A stretch of 64,000 nt of DNA from contig NC_135141.1 of NCBI RefSeq assembly GCF_051014445.1, positions 10,540,001-10,604,000 of the forward strand. Reading direction: 5' to 3'. Each line of letters begins with the position of its first letter. Position 1 is the first letter of the stretch. Of this stretch, positions 53,038 through 64,000 are shown piece by piece. Both the position numbers and the translations under genes were made by a program. The stretch is from Colletes latitarsis (lineage: Eukaryota > Arthropoda > Insecta > Hymenoptera > Colletidae). Below the pieces are notes generated by a model that was given only the letters and a program-made list of their open reading frames with translations, did no database searches and was not told the DNA's origin.

Positions 53038-53060
53038 AAAAAAAAAAAAAAAAAAAAAAA
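53038..53060 (+). other. Poly(A) tail of the insertion
   Basis: An uninterrupted run of 23 A, plus the first A of the right target duplication. The lack of interruptions suggests a young insertion, although homopolymer length is error-prone in long-read assemblies. Confidence 0.9.
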
Positions 53061-53075
53061 AGTATGTGACAGATC
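53061..53075 (+). repeat. Right target-site duplication of the retro-insertion (15 bp)
   Basis: AGTATGTGACAGATC differs from the left copy only at its seventh base. Other satellite copies carry A at this site, so the change arose here after insertion. It is followed by AGGTCAAATCCC exactly as in the unoccupied copy at 21136. Confidence 0.92.
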
Positions 53076-56000
53076 AGGTCAAATCCCAGACATAAGCCAT
53101 ACCAAACCGGTGCTATCCTCTAAAATATAGATCGAAACTAGGTTTAGTTGACTATATCAGGGTTATCCAAACCTGAAGAAAACCCAGGATCTGGCCAAGA
53201 ATTATGAGAAAAATGCGTACGTATGAGCAAGATGAGGGCATGTCGCCTATCTAAACGAGACCCAACCGGTGTTATCATTTGAAATATTGATCGGGGCCTG
53301 GTTTAATTGACTGTGTCAGTGTGGTACCACATTACTACGTGATCCAAGCCAGAAAGAGCCCAGGATCTGGCCAACAACTATGCGAAGAATGCGAAATTAT
53401 GAGCCAGGTAAGGGCAAATACCAGAAATAACCAAGACCTAACCAGTGTTATCCTCTAGAATATAGATCCAAAGCAGGATTAATTGACTGTTTCAGTGTGG
53501 TACCACATTACTGCGTGATCCAAACCAGAAAAAAACTCAGGATCTGGCCAACAAGTTTGCGATAAATGTGAAAGTATGAGCCAGAAGATTGCAAATACCA
53601 GACCTAACACAAACCTAACCGCGGTTATCCTCTAAAATATAGATCGAATCCAGGTTTAATGGACTGTTTCAGTGTGGTACCACATTTCTGCGTGATACAA
53701 ACCGGAAATAACCCGGGATCTGGCTAACAAGTATGCGAAAAAGCGAATGTATGAGCCAGATGAGGGCAAATCCCAGACAAAACCCAGACCTAACCTGTGT
53801 TATCCTCTAAAATATTGATCCAATCCAAGTTTAATTGACTGTTTCAGTGTGGTACGACATTAATACGTGATCCAAACCAGAGGAAAACCCAGGATCTGGC
53901 CAAGATGTATAAGAAAAAAGCGAACGTATGAGCCAGATGTGGACAAATCGCGGACGTAACCCAGACCTAGCCGGTGTTATCCTCTAAAGTATACATCGAA
54001 ACCAGGTTTAGTTGACTGTTTCAGAGTGGTACGACAATTCTACGTGATCCAAACCAGAGAAAAACCCAGGATCTGGCGGACAAGTTTGCGATAAATGCAA
54101 AAGTATGAGCCAGATGAGGGCAAATCCCAGACATAACCCAGACCTAACCGGTGTTATCCGCTAAAATATAGATCGAAACCTGGTTTAATTGACTGTTGCA
54201 GTGTTGTACCACATTACTACGTGATCCAAATCAGAAAAAGCCCAGGATCTGGCCAACAAGTATGCGAAAGATGCGAAAGTATGAGCCAGATGATGGCAAA
54301 TTCCAGACCTAACCCAGACCTAACCGTTGTTATCCTCTAAAATATTGTTCGAATCCAGGTTTAGTTGTCTGTTTCAGTGTGGTACCACATTACTGCGTGA
54401 TCCAAACCAGAAGAAAACCCAGGATCTGGCCAACAAGTATGCTATAAATACGAAAGTATGAGCCAGATAGTTGCAAATACCAGACCTAACACAAACCTAA
54501 CCGGTGTTATCCCCTAAAATATAGATCGAATCCAAGTTTCGTGGACTGTTTCAGTGTGGTACCACATTTCTACGTGATCCAAGCAAGAAAAAACCCAGGA
54601 TCTGGCTAACAAATATGCGAAAGATGCGATAGTATGAGCCTGATGAGGGCAAATCCCAGACATAACCCAGTCCTAACCGGTGTTATCCTCTAAAATATAG
54701 ATCGGATCCAGGATTAATTGACAGTTTCAGTGTGGTACCACGTGACTACATGATCCAATCCAGAAAACCCCAGGATCTGGCCAACGGGTATGCGAAAGAT
54801 GCGACAGTATGAGCCAGATGATGGCAAATTCCAGACCTAACCCAGACCTAACCCTCGTTATCCTCTAAAATATAGATCGAAACCAGGTTTAATTGACTGT
54901 TGCAGTGTTGAACCACATTACTACGTGATCCAAATCAGAAAAAGCCCAGGATCTGTCCAACAGGTATGAGAAAGATGCGAAAGCATGAGCCATATGATGG
55001 CAAATTCCAGACCTAACCCAGACCTAACCGTTGTTATCCTCTAAAATATTGTTCGAATCCAGGTTTAGTTGACTGTTTCAGTGTGGTACCACATTACTGC
55101 ATGATCCAAACCAAAAGAAAACCCAGGATCTGGCCAACAAGTATGCTATAAATGCGAAAGTATGGGCCAGATAGTTGCAAATACCAGACATAACACTATC
55201 CTAACCGGTGCTATCCCCTAAAATATAGATCGAATCCAAGTTTAGTGGACTGTTTCAGTGTGGTACCACATTTCTACGTGATCCAAAACAGAAAAAACCC
55301 AGGATCTGGCTAACAAGTATGCGAAAGATGCGATAGAACGAGCCTGATGAGGGCAAATCCCAGACATAACCCAGTCCTAACCGGTGTTATCCTCTAAAAT
55401 ATAGATCGGATCCAGGTTTAATTGTCAGTTTCAGTGTGGTGCCACATGACTGCATGATCCAAACCAGAAAACCCCAGGATCTGGCCAACGGGTATGCGAA
55501 AGATGCGATAGTATGAGTCAGATGAGGGCAAATCCCAGACATAACCCTGACCTAACCGGTGTTATCCTCTAAAATATACATCGTAACCAGGTTTAATTGA
55601 CTGTTTCAGCGTGGTACATTACTGCGTGATCCAAACCAGAAGAAAACCCTGGATATGGCCAACAAGTATGTGATAAATGCGAAAGTATGAGACAGATGTT
55701 TGCAAATACCAGACCTAACACAAACCTAACCGTTGTTTTCCTCTAAAATATTGTTCGAATCCAGTTTGAATTGACAGTTTCAGTGTGGTACCACATTACT
55801 ACGTGATCCAAACCAGAATACCCCAGAATCGGGCCAACGGGTATGCGAAAGATGCGACAGTATGAGCTAGATGAGGGCAAATCCCAGACATAAACCAGAC
55901 CTAACCGGTGTTATCCGCTACAATATAGATCGAAACCAGGTATAATTGACTGTTTCAGGGTTATCGAAACCAGAAAAAGCCCAGGATCTGTCCAACAGGT

Positions 56001-56650
56001 ATGCGAAAGATGCGATAGTATGAGCCAGATGAGGGCAAATCCCAGACATAACCCAGACCTAACCGGTGTTATCCTCTAGAATATTGATCCAATCCAAGTT
56101 TAATTGACAATTTCAGTGTGGTACCACATTACTACGTGAACCAAACTAGAAAATTCCAGGATCTGTCCAACAGGTATGCGAAAGATGCGATAGTATGAGC
56201 CAGATGAGGGAAAATCCAAGCCAAACCCGGTCCTAACCTGTGTTATCCTCTAAAATGTAGATCGAAACCAGGTTTAATTGACAGTTTCAGTGTGGTACCC
56301 CATTACTACATGATCCAAACCAGAAAACCTCAGGATCTGGCCAACGGGTATGCGAATGATGCGACAGTATGAGCTAGATGAGGGCAAATCCCAGACATAA
56401 ACCAGACCTAACCGGTGTTATCCGCTACAATATAGATCGAAACCAGGTTTAATTGACTGTTGCAGTGTTGTACCACATTACTACCTGATCCATACCAGAA
56501 AAAGCCCACGATCTGGCCAACAGGTATGCGAAAGATGCGAAAGTATGAGCCAGATGAGGGCAAACTCCAGACATAACCCAGACCTAACCTGTGTTATCCT
56601 CTAGAATATTGATCCTATCCAAGTTTAATTGACAATTTCAGTGTGGTACC

Positions 56651-56670
56651 ACATTACTACCAGGATCTTG
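56651..56670 (+). repeat. Private 21-bp deletion in one monomer
   Basis: The text runs CATTACTACCAGGATCTTGC, whereas the parallel at 25046-25085 has GTGATCCAAACCAG and further bases between TACTAC and CAGGATCTTGC. Alignment offsets drop from 31604 to 31583 across this point, confirming a 21-bp loss. I did not see it in any other copy. Confidence 0.85.
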
Positions 56671-59600
56671 CCAACAGGTATGCGAAAGATGCGATAGTAT
56701 GATCCAGATGATGGCAAATCCCAGACATAACCCATACCCAACCGGTGTTATCCTCTAAAATATACATCGAAACCAGGTTTAATGGACTGTTTCAGTGTGG
56801 TACCACATTTCTACGTGATAAAAGCCAGAAATAAGCCAGGATCTGGCTAACAAGTATGCGAAAAATGTGAAAGTATGAGCCAGATGATTGCAAATACCAG
56901 ACCTAACACAAATCTAACCGGTGTTATCCTCTAAAATATAGATCGCATCCAGATTTAGTGGACTGTATCAGTGTGGTACCACATTTGTACGTGATACATA
57001 CAAGATATAAGGCAGGATCTGGCTAACAAGTATGCGAAAAATGCGATTGTATGAGCCAGATGAGGACAAATCCGAGACATAACCCAGACCTAACCGGTGA
57101 TATCCTCTAGAATATTGATCCAATCCAAGTTTAATTGACAATTTCAGTGTCGTACCACATTACTACGTGATCCAAATCAGAAAATCCCAGGATCTGTCCA
57201 ACAGGTATGCGAAAGATGCAACAGTATGAGCCAGATGAGGGCAAATCCCAGACATAACCCTGACCTAACCGGTGTTATCCAGTAAAATATACATCGAAAC
57301 CAGGTTTAATTGACTGCTTCAGTGTGGTACGACATTACTGCGTGATCCAAACAAGAAGAAAATCCAGGATCTGGCCTACATGTATGCGATAAATGCGAAA
57401 GTATGAGCCAGATGATTGCAAATACCAGACCTACCACAAACCTGACCGGTGTTATCCTCTAAAATATAGATCGCATCCAGATTTAGTGGACTGTATCAGT
57501 GTGGTACCACATTTGTACGTGATACATACAAGATATAAGGCAGGATCTGGCTAACAAGTATGCGAAAAATGCGATTGTATGAGCCAGATGAGGACAAATC
57601 CCAGACATAACCCAGACCTAACCGGTGATATCCTCTAGAATATTGATCCAATCCAAGTTTAATTGACAATTTCAGTGTGGTACCACATTACTACGTGATC
57701 CAAACCAGAAAATCACAGGATCTGTCCAACAGGTATGCAAAAGATGCGATAGTATGAGCCAAATGAGGACAAATCCCAGACATAACCCAGACCTAACCGG
57801 TGATATCCTCTAGAATATTGATCCAATCCAAGTTTAATTGACAATTTCAGTGTCGTACCACATTACTACGTGATCCAAATCAGAAAATCCCAGGATCTGT
57901 CCAACAGGTATGCGAAAGATGCAATAGTATGAGCCAGATGAGTGCATATCCCTGACATAACCCTGACCTAACAGGTGTTATCCTCTAAAATATACATCGA
58001 CACCAGGTTTAATTGACTGTTTCAGTGTGGTACGACATTACGGCGTGGTCCAAACCAGAAGAAAACCCAGGATCTGGCGAACAAGTTTGCGATAAATGGG
58101 AAAGTATGAGCCAGATGAGGGCAAATCCCAGACATAACCAAGACCTAACCGGTGTTATCCTCTAGAATATAGATCCAAAGCAGGATTAATTGACTGTTTC
58201 AGTGTGGTACCACATTACTGCGTGATCCAAACCAGAAAAAACCCAGGATCTGGCCAACAAGTATGCGATAAATGTGAAAGTATGAGCCAGATGATTGCAA
58301 ATACCAGACCTAACACAAATCTAACCGGTGTTATCCTTTAAAATATTGATCGAGGCCAGGTTTAGTTGACTGTTTCAGTGTGGTACCACATTACTGCGTG
58401 ATCCCAACCAGAAATAGCCCAGGATCTGGCCAACAAGTATGCGATTAATGCGAAAGTATGAGCCACATGATTGCAAATACCAGACCTAACACAAACCTAA
58501 CCGGTGTTATCCTCTAAAATATAAATCGAAACCAGATTTAATTTTCTGTTTCAGTGTGGTACCACATTACTACGTTATCCAAACCAGAGGAAAACCCAGG
58601 ATCTGACCAAGAAGTATGAGAAAAAAGCGAACGTATGAGCTAGATGAGGCCATATCGCAGACGTAACCCAGACCTATCCGGTGTTATCCTCTAAAATATA
58701 CATCGAAACCAGGTTTAATTGACTGTTTCAGTGTGGTATCACATTAGTACGTGATCCAAACCAGAAAAAGCCCAGGATCTGGTCTACAGGTATGCGAAAG
58801 ATGCGAAAGTATGAGCCTGATGAGGGCAAATCCCAGACATAACCCAGACCTAACCTGTGTTATCCTCTAGAATATACATCGAAACCAGGTATAATTGACT
58901 GTTTCAGGGTTATCGAAACCAGAAAAAGCCAAGGATCTGTCCAACAGGTATGCGAAAGATGCGATAGTATGAGCCAGATGAGGGCAAATCCCAGACATAA
59001 CCCAGACCTAACCGGTGTTATCCTCTAGAATATTAATCCAATCCAAGTTTAATTGACAATTTCAGTGTGGTACCACATTACTACGTGAACCAAACCAGAA
59101 AATTCCAGGATCTGTCCAACAGGTATGCGAAAGATGCGATAGTATGAGCCAGATGACGGAACATCCAAGCCAAACCCGGTCCTAACCTGTGTTGTCCTCT
59201 AAAATGTAGATCGAAACCAGGTTTAATTGACAGTTTCAGTGTGGTACCCCATTACTGCATGATCCAAACCAGAAAACCCCAGGATCTGGCCAACGGGTAT
59301 GCGAAAGATGCGACAGTATGAGCTAGATGAGGGCAAATCCCAGACATAAACCAGACCTAACCGGTGTTATCCGCTACAATATTGATCGAAGCCAGGTTTA
59401 ATTGACAATTTCAGTGTGGTACCACATTACTACGTGATCCAAACCAGAAAATCCCAGGATCTGGCCAACACGTATGCGAAAGATGCGATAGTATGAGGCA
59501 GATGAGTGCAAATCCCTGACATAACCCTGACCTAACCGGTGTTATCCTCTAAAATATACATCGACACCAGGTTTAATTGACTGTTTCAGTGTGGTACCAC

Positions 59601-62469
59601 ATTACTGCGTGATCCAAACCAGAAAAAACCCAGGACCTGGCCAACAAGTATGCGATAAATGTGAAAGTATGAGCCAGATGATTGCAAATACCAGACCTAA
59701 CACAAATCTAACCGTTGTTATCCTCTAAAATATAAATCGAAACCAGATTAAATTTTCTGTTTCAGTGTGGTACCACATTACTACGTTATCCAAACCAGAG
59801 GAAAACCCAGGATCTGACCAAGAAGTATGAGAAAAAAGCGAACGTATGAGCCAGATGAGGGCATATCGCAGACGTAACCCAGACCTAACCGGTGTTATCC
59901 TCTAAAATATACATCGAAACCAGGTTTAATTGACTGTTTCAGTGTGGTATCACATTAGTACGTGATCCAAACCAGAAATCCCAGGATCTGTCCAACACGT
60001 ATGCGAAAGATGCGATAGTATGAGGCAGATGAGTGCAAATCCCTGACATAACCCTGACCTAACCGGTGTTATCCTCTAAAATATACATCGACACCAGGTT
60101 TAATTGACTGTTTCAGTGTGGTACCACATTACTACGTGATCCAAACCAGAAAATCCCAGGATATGTCCAACAGGTATGCGAAAGATGCGATACTATGAGC
60201 CAGATGAGGGCAAATCCCAGACATAACCCTGACCTAACTGGTGTTATCCTCTAAAATATACATCGAAACCAGGTTTAATTGACAGTTTCAGTGTGGTACG
60301 ACATTACTGCGTGATCCAAACCAGAAGAAAACCCTGGATCTGGCCAACAAGTATGCGATTAATGCGAAAGTATGAGCGAGATGATTGCAAATACCAGACC
60401 TAACACAAACCTAACCGGTCTTATCCTCTAAAATATAAATCGAAAGCAGGTTTAATTGACTGTTTCAGTGTGGTATCACATTAGTACATGATCCCAACCA
60501 GGAAAAACCCTGGATCTGGCCAACAGGTATGCGAAAGATGCGACAGTATGAGCCCGATGAGGGCAAATCCCAGACATAAGCCAGACCTAACCGGTGCTTT
60601 CCTCTAAAATATAAATCGAAACCAGGTTTAATTTTCTGTTTCAGTGTGGTACAACATTTTCTACGTGATCCAAACTAGAAAAAGCCCAGGATCGGGCCAA
60701 CAAGTATGCGAAAAATGCGAAATTGTGAGCCAGATAAGGGCAAATCCCAGACATTACCAAGACCTAACCGGTGCTATCCTCTAAAATATAAATCGAAACC
60801 AGGTTTAATTTTCTGTTTCAGTGTGGCACAACATTTACTACGTGATCCAAACTAGAAAAATCCAAGGATCGGGCCAACACGTATGCGAAAAATGCGAAAT
60901 TGTGAGCCAGATAAGGGCAAATCCCAGACATTACCAAGACCTAACCGGTGTTATCCTCTAGAATATAGATCGAAACCAGGTTTAATTGACTGTTTCAGTG
61001 TGGTACGACATTACTGCGTGATCCAAACCAGAAGAAAACCCAGGATCTGGCCAACAAGTATGCGATTAATGCGAAAGTATGAGCCAGATGATTGCAAATA
61101 CCAGACCTAACACAAACCTAACCGTTGTTATCCACGAAAATATTGTTCGAATCCAGGTATAATTGACTGCTTCAAGGTTATCGAAACCAGAAAATGCCCA
61201 GGATCTGGCCAACAGGTATGCGAAAGATGCGATAGTATGGGCCAGATGAGGGCAAATCCCAGACATAACCCAGACCAAACCGGTGTCATCCTCTAGAATA
61301 TTGATCCAATCCAAGTTTAATTGACAATTTCAGTGTGGTACCACATTCCTACGTGATCCAAACCAGAAAATCCCAGGATATGTCCAACAGCTATGCGAAA
61401 GATGCGATACTATGAGCCAGATGAGGGCAAATCCCAGACATAACCCTGACCTAACTGGTGTTATCCTCTAAAATATACGTTCAAACCAGGTTTAATTGAC
61501 AGTTTCAGTGTGGTACGACATTACTGCGTGATCCAAACCAGAAGAAAACCCTGGATCTGGCCAACAAGTATGCGATTAATGCGATAGTATGAGCCAGATG
61601 ATTGCAAATACCAGACCTAACACAAACCTAACCGGTCTTATCCTCTAAAATATAAATCGAAAGCAGGTTTAATTGACTGTTTCAGTGTGGTATCACATTA
61701 GTACATGATCCAAACCAGGAAAAACCCTGGATCTGGCCAACAGGTATGCGAAAGATGCGACAGTATGAGCCCGATGAGGGCAAATCCCAGACATAAGCCA
61801 GACATAGCCGGTGCTATCCTCTAAAATATAAATCGAAACCAGGTTTAATTTTCTGTTTCAGTGTGGTACAACATTTACTACGTGATCCAAACTAGAAAAA
61901 GCCCAGGATCGGGCCAACAAGTTTGCGAAAAATGCGAAATTGTGAGCCAGATAAGGGCAAATCCCAGACATTACCAAGACCTAACCGGTGCTATCCTCTA
62001 AAATATAAATCGAAACCAGGTTTAATTTTCTGTTTCAGCGTGGCACAACAATTACTACGTGATCCAAGCTAGAAAAAGCCCAGGATCGGGCCAACAAGTA
62101 TGCGAAAAATGCGAAATTGTGAGCCAGATAAGGGCAAATCCCAGACATTACCAAGACCTAACCGGTGCTATCCTCTAAAATATAAATCGAAACCAGGTTT
62201 AATTTTCTGTTTCAGTGTGGCACAACATTTACTACGTGATCCAAACTAGAAAAATCCAAGGATCGGGCCAACAAGTATGCGAAGAATGCGAAATTGTGAG
62301 CCAGATAAGGGCAAATCCCAGACATTACCAAGACCTAACCGGTGTTATCCTCTAGAATATAGATCGAAACCAGGTTTATTTGACTGTTTCAGTGTGGTAC
62401 GACATTACTGCGTGATCCAAACCAGAATAAAACCCAGGATCTGGCCAACAAGTATGCGATTAATTCGAA

Positions 62470-63603
62470 AGTATGAGACAGATCAGGGCAAATCCCAGAC
62501 ATAAGCCATACCAAACCGGTGCTATCCTCTAAAATATAGATCGAAACTAGGTTTAGTTGACTATATCAGGGTTATCCAAACCTGAAGAAAACCCAGGATC
62601 TGGCCAAGAATTATGAGAAAAATGCGTACGTATGAGCAAGATGAGGGCATGTCGCCTATCTAAACGAGACCCAACCGGTGTTATCATTTGAAATATTGAT
62701 CGGGGCCTGGTTTAATTGACTGTGTCAGTGTGGTACCACATTACTACGTGATCCAAGCCAGAAAGAGCCCAGGATCTGGCCAACAACTATGCGAAGAATG
62801 CGAAATTATGAGCCAGGTAAGGGCAAATACCAGAAATAACCAAGACCTAACCAGTGTTATCCTCTAGAATATAGATCCAAAGCAGGATTAATTGACTGTT
62901 TCAGTGTGGTACCACATTACTGCGTGATCCAAACCAGAAAAAAACTCAGGATCTGGCCAACAAGTTTGCGATAAATGTGAAAGTATGAGCCAGAAGATTG
63001 CAAATACCAGACCTAACACAAACCTAACCGCGGTTATCCTCTAAAATATAGATCGAATCCAGGTTTAATGGACTGTTTCAGTGTGGTACCACATTTCTGC
63101 GTGATACAAACCGGAAATAACCCGGGATCTGGCTAACAAGTATGCGAAAAAGCGAATGTATGAGCCAGATGAGGGCAAATCCCAGACAAAACCCAGACCT
63201 AACCTGTGTTATCCTCTAAAATATTGATCCAATCCAAGTTTAATTGACTGTTTCAGTGTGGTACGACATTAATACGTGATCCAAACCAGAGGAAAACCCA
63301 GGATCTGGCCAAGATGTATGAGAAAAAAGCGAACGTATGAGCCAGATGTGGACAAATCGCGGACGTAACCCAGACCTAGCCGGTGTTATCCTCTAAAGTA
63401 TACATCGAAACCAGGTTTAGTTGACTGTTTCAGAGTGGTACGACAATTCTACGTGATCCAAACCAGAGAAAAACCCAGGATCTGGCGGACAAGTTTGCGA
63501 TAAATGCAAAAGTATGAGCCAGATGAGGGCAAATCCCAGACATAACCCAGACCTAACCGGTGTTATCCGCTAAAATATAGATCGAAACCTGGTTTAATTG
63601 ACT
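62470..63603 (+). repeat. Second copy of 53061-54194 (without the retro-insertion)
   Basis: Offset 9409, constant at AGTATGAGACAGATC, TATAGATCCAAAGCAGG and the GAAACCTGGTTTAATTG near the end. It shares GCAAATACCAGAAATAACC and ACCGCGGTTATCC with the 53-kb copy, where the 21-kb copy reads CCCAGACATAACC and ACCGTTGTTACCC, so it is closer to the 53-kb copy. Its equivalent of the insertion site is intact. Confidence 0.9.
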
Positions 63604-64000
63604 GTTTCAGTGTGGTACCACATCACTACGTGATCCAAACTAGAAAAAGCCCAGGATCTGACCAACAAGTATGCGATAAATGCGAAAGTATGAGCCAGAT
63701 GATTGAAAATACCAGACATAACCCAGACCTAACCTGTGTTATCCTCTAAAATATTCATCCAATCCAGGTTTAATTAACCATTTCAGTGTAGCACCACATT
63801 ACTACGTGATCCAAACCAGAAGGAAACCCAGGATTTGGCAAACAAGTATGCGATACATGAGAAAGTATGAGCCAGATGATTCCAAATACCAGTCCTAACA
63901 CAAACCTAATAGGTGTTACCCTCTAACGTATTGATCCAATCCAGGTTTAATTAACTGTTTCAGTGTGGCACCACATTACTACGTGATCCAAACCAGAAGG
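63604..64000 (+). repeat. Copy of 49204-49600 joined at a recombination junction
   Basis: From about 63604 the text leaves the 54.19-kb series (TTGCAGTGTTGTACC there) and follows 49201-49600 at offset 14400, including ACATCACTACGTG, GATTGAAAATACC, TTAACCATTTCAGTGTAGC and CTAATAGGTGTTACC. The switch falls inside the conserved GTTTAATTGACTGTTTCAG segment. Confidence 0.9.

Larger units (their letters stand above)
52819..53060 (+). mobile_element. 5'-truncated non-LTR (LINE-type) retrotransposon insertion with poly(A) tail
   Basis: The only non-satellite DNA here: 242 bp, strikingly GC-rich up to its 23-A tail at 53038-53060, flanked by 15-bp target-site duplications. Poly(A) plus a target duplication is the hallmark of target-primed reverse transcription. 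The 3' end of the bottom-strand target (ATACTTT) would pair with poly(A), which supports insertion on the plus strand. It has a 36-codon open frame from the 5' edge to a TAG at 52927, followed by about 108 nt before the tail. The stretch GTGGGGTTTTTAGTGGGTAG resembles, from memory, 3' ends of arthropod R1/I-group LINEs; this family assignment is inference. A SINE is less likely because I see no Pol III A or B box in it. A retrocopy of a structured RNA is the main alternative. Confidence 0.85.
53061..62500 (+). repeat. Large duplicated block B, copy 2
   Basis: Collinear with 21120-32500 but about 1.9 kb shorter. Net losses include about six monomers near 53.82 kb (offset falls from 31940 to 30903) and most of the 25.4-27.7 kb internal duplicate. 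Local gains include two monomers near 54.0-54.3 kb and one 175-bp monomer near 60.1-60.3 kb. A private 21-bp deletion lies at about 56660. The retro-insertion sits at its left edge. Confidence 0.85.
53061..64000 (+). repeat. Tandem satellite array, right arm
   Basis: The same satellite resumes directly after the poly(A) tail of the insertion, in the same orientation and monomer phase, and runs off the window end in mid-monomer. Nearly all of it is a second or third copy of satellite seen earlier: 53.06-62.5 kb parallels 21.1-32.5 kb, 62.47-63.60 kb parallels 53.06-54.19 kb, and the last 400 bp parallels 49.20-49.60 kb. No host gene, RNA gene or other element is visible in it. Confidence 0.97.

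Noticed and set aside
52819..53060. The insertion as a SINE or as an rRNA, 7SL or snRNA fragment
   Set aside because: I see no Pol III box pair and do not recognise rRNA, 7SL or snRNA sequence. The open frame to the TAG and the LINE-like 3' end fit a truncated LINE better, although a structured-RNA retrocopy is not excluded.
1..64000. CRISPR array
   Set aside because: Units are 175-177 bp and similar throughout; there are no short identical repeats separated by unrelated spacers of constant length.

Overview
The window is almost entirely one tandem satellite. Head-to-tail monomers of about 175-177 bp, all in the same orientation, run from base 1 to base 64000 with a single interruption. I estimate about 360 monomers from the length. 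I see no protein-coding gene of the host, no tRNA or rRNA gene, no CRISPR array and no bacterial-type operon. Open frames of 60-93 codons occur here and there, but they are by-products of the repeat. The sequence fits a eukaryotic centromeric or other heterochromatic satellite. The only taxonomic hint is the inserted element at 52819-53060. Its 3' end resembles, from memory, the tails of arthropod R1/I-type LINEs, so an arthropod is possible but not proven.

The monomer can be read from a KpnI site (GGTACC) that recurs about once per unit, at positions 1, 176 and 528 for example. In order it holds a conserved segment from GTTTAATTGACTG through GGTACCACATTACTACGTGA, then CCAGGATCTGG, a doubled ATGCGAAAG motif, GTATGAGCCAGATG, a doubled CCCAGACMTAA motif, ACCGGTGTTATCC, and a variable part around GATCGAAACC or GATCCAATCC.

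Layout by duplication history, with offsets measured from shared variants. Positions 1-8.5 kb hold mixed monomers with short local duplications (offsets 880, 1760 and 2564). From 8.55 to 15.25 kb there are two interleaved duplications (offsets 2823 and 3882). From 16.3 to 20.9 kb there is a ten-monomer unit of about 1752 bp and a duplication at offset 2810. The 21.1-32.5 kb segment is repeated with indels of one or more monomers at 53.06-62.5 kb. The 31.83-38.6 kb segment is repeated almost base for base at 41.04-47.81 kb (offset 9209). The 38.57-41.03 kb segment is repeated at 49.54-52.7 kb (offset 10970), where an internal 705-bp unit has doubled. The last 1.5 kb copies 53.06-54.19 kb and then 49.2-49.6 kb.

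The one non-satellite piece is a GC-rich, poly(A)-tailed insertion of 242 bp at 52819-53060. It is flanked by 15-bp target-site duplications (one mismatch), and the same satellite position is unoccupied in two other copies in the window. It looks like a 5'-truncated non-LTR retrotransposon keeping a 36-codon ORF end and a hairpin-rich 3' region. I found no new gene system. The interest lies in the array's recombination history, two recurrent deletion-bearing monomer types (one exactly half length), and the retro-insertion.
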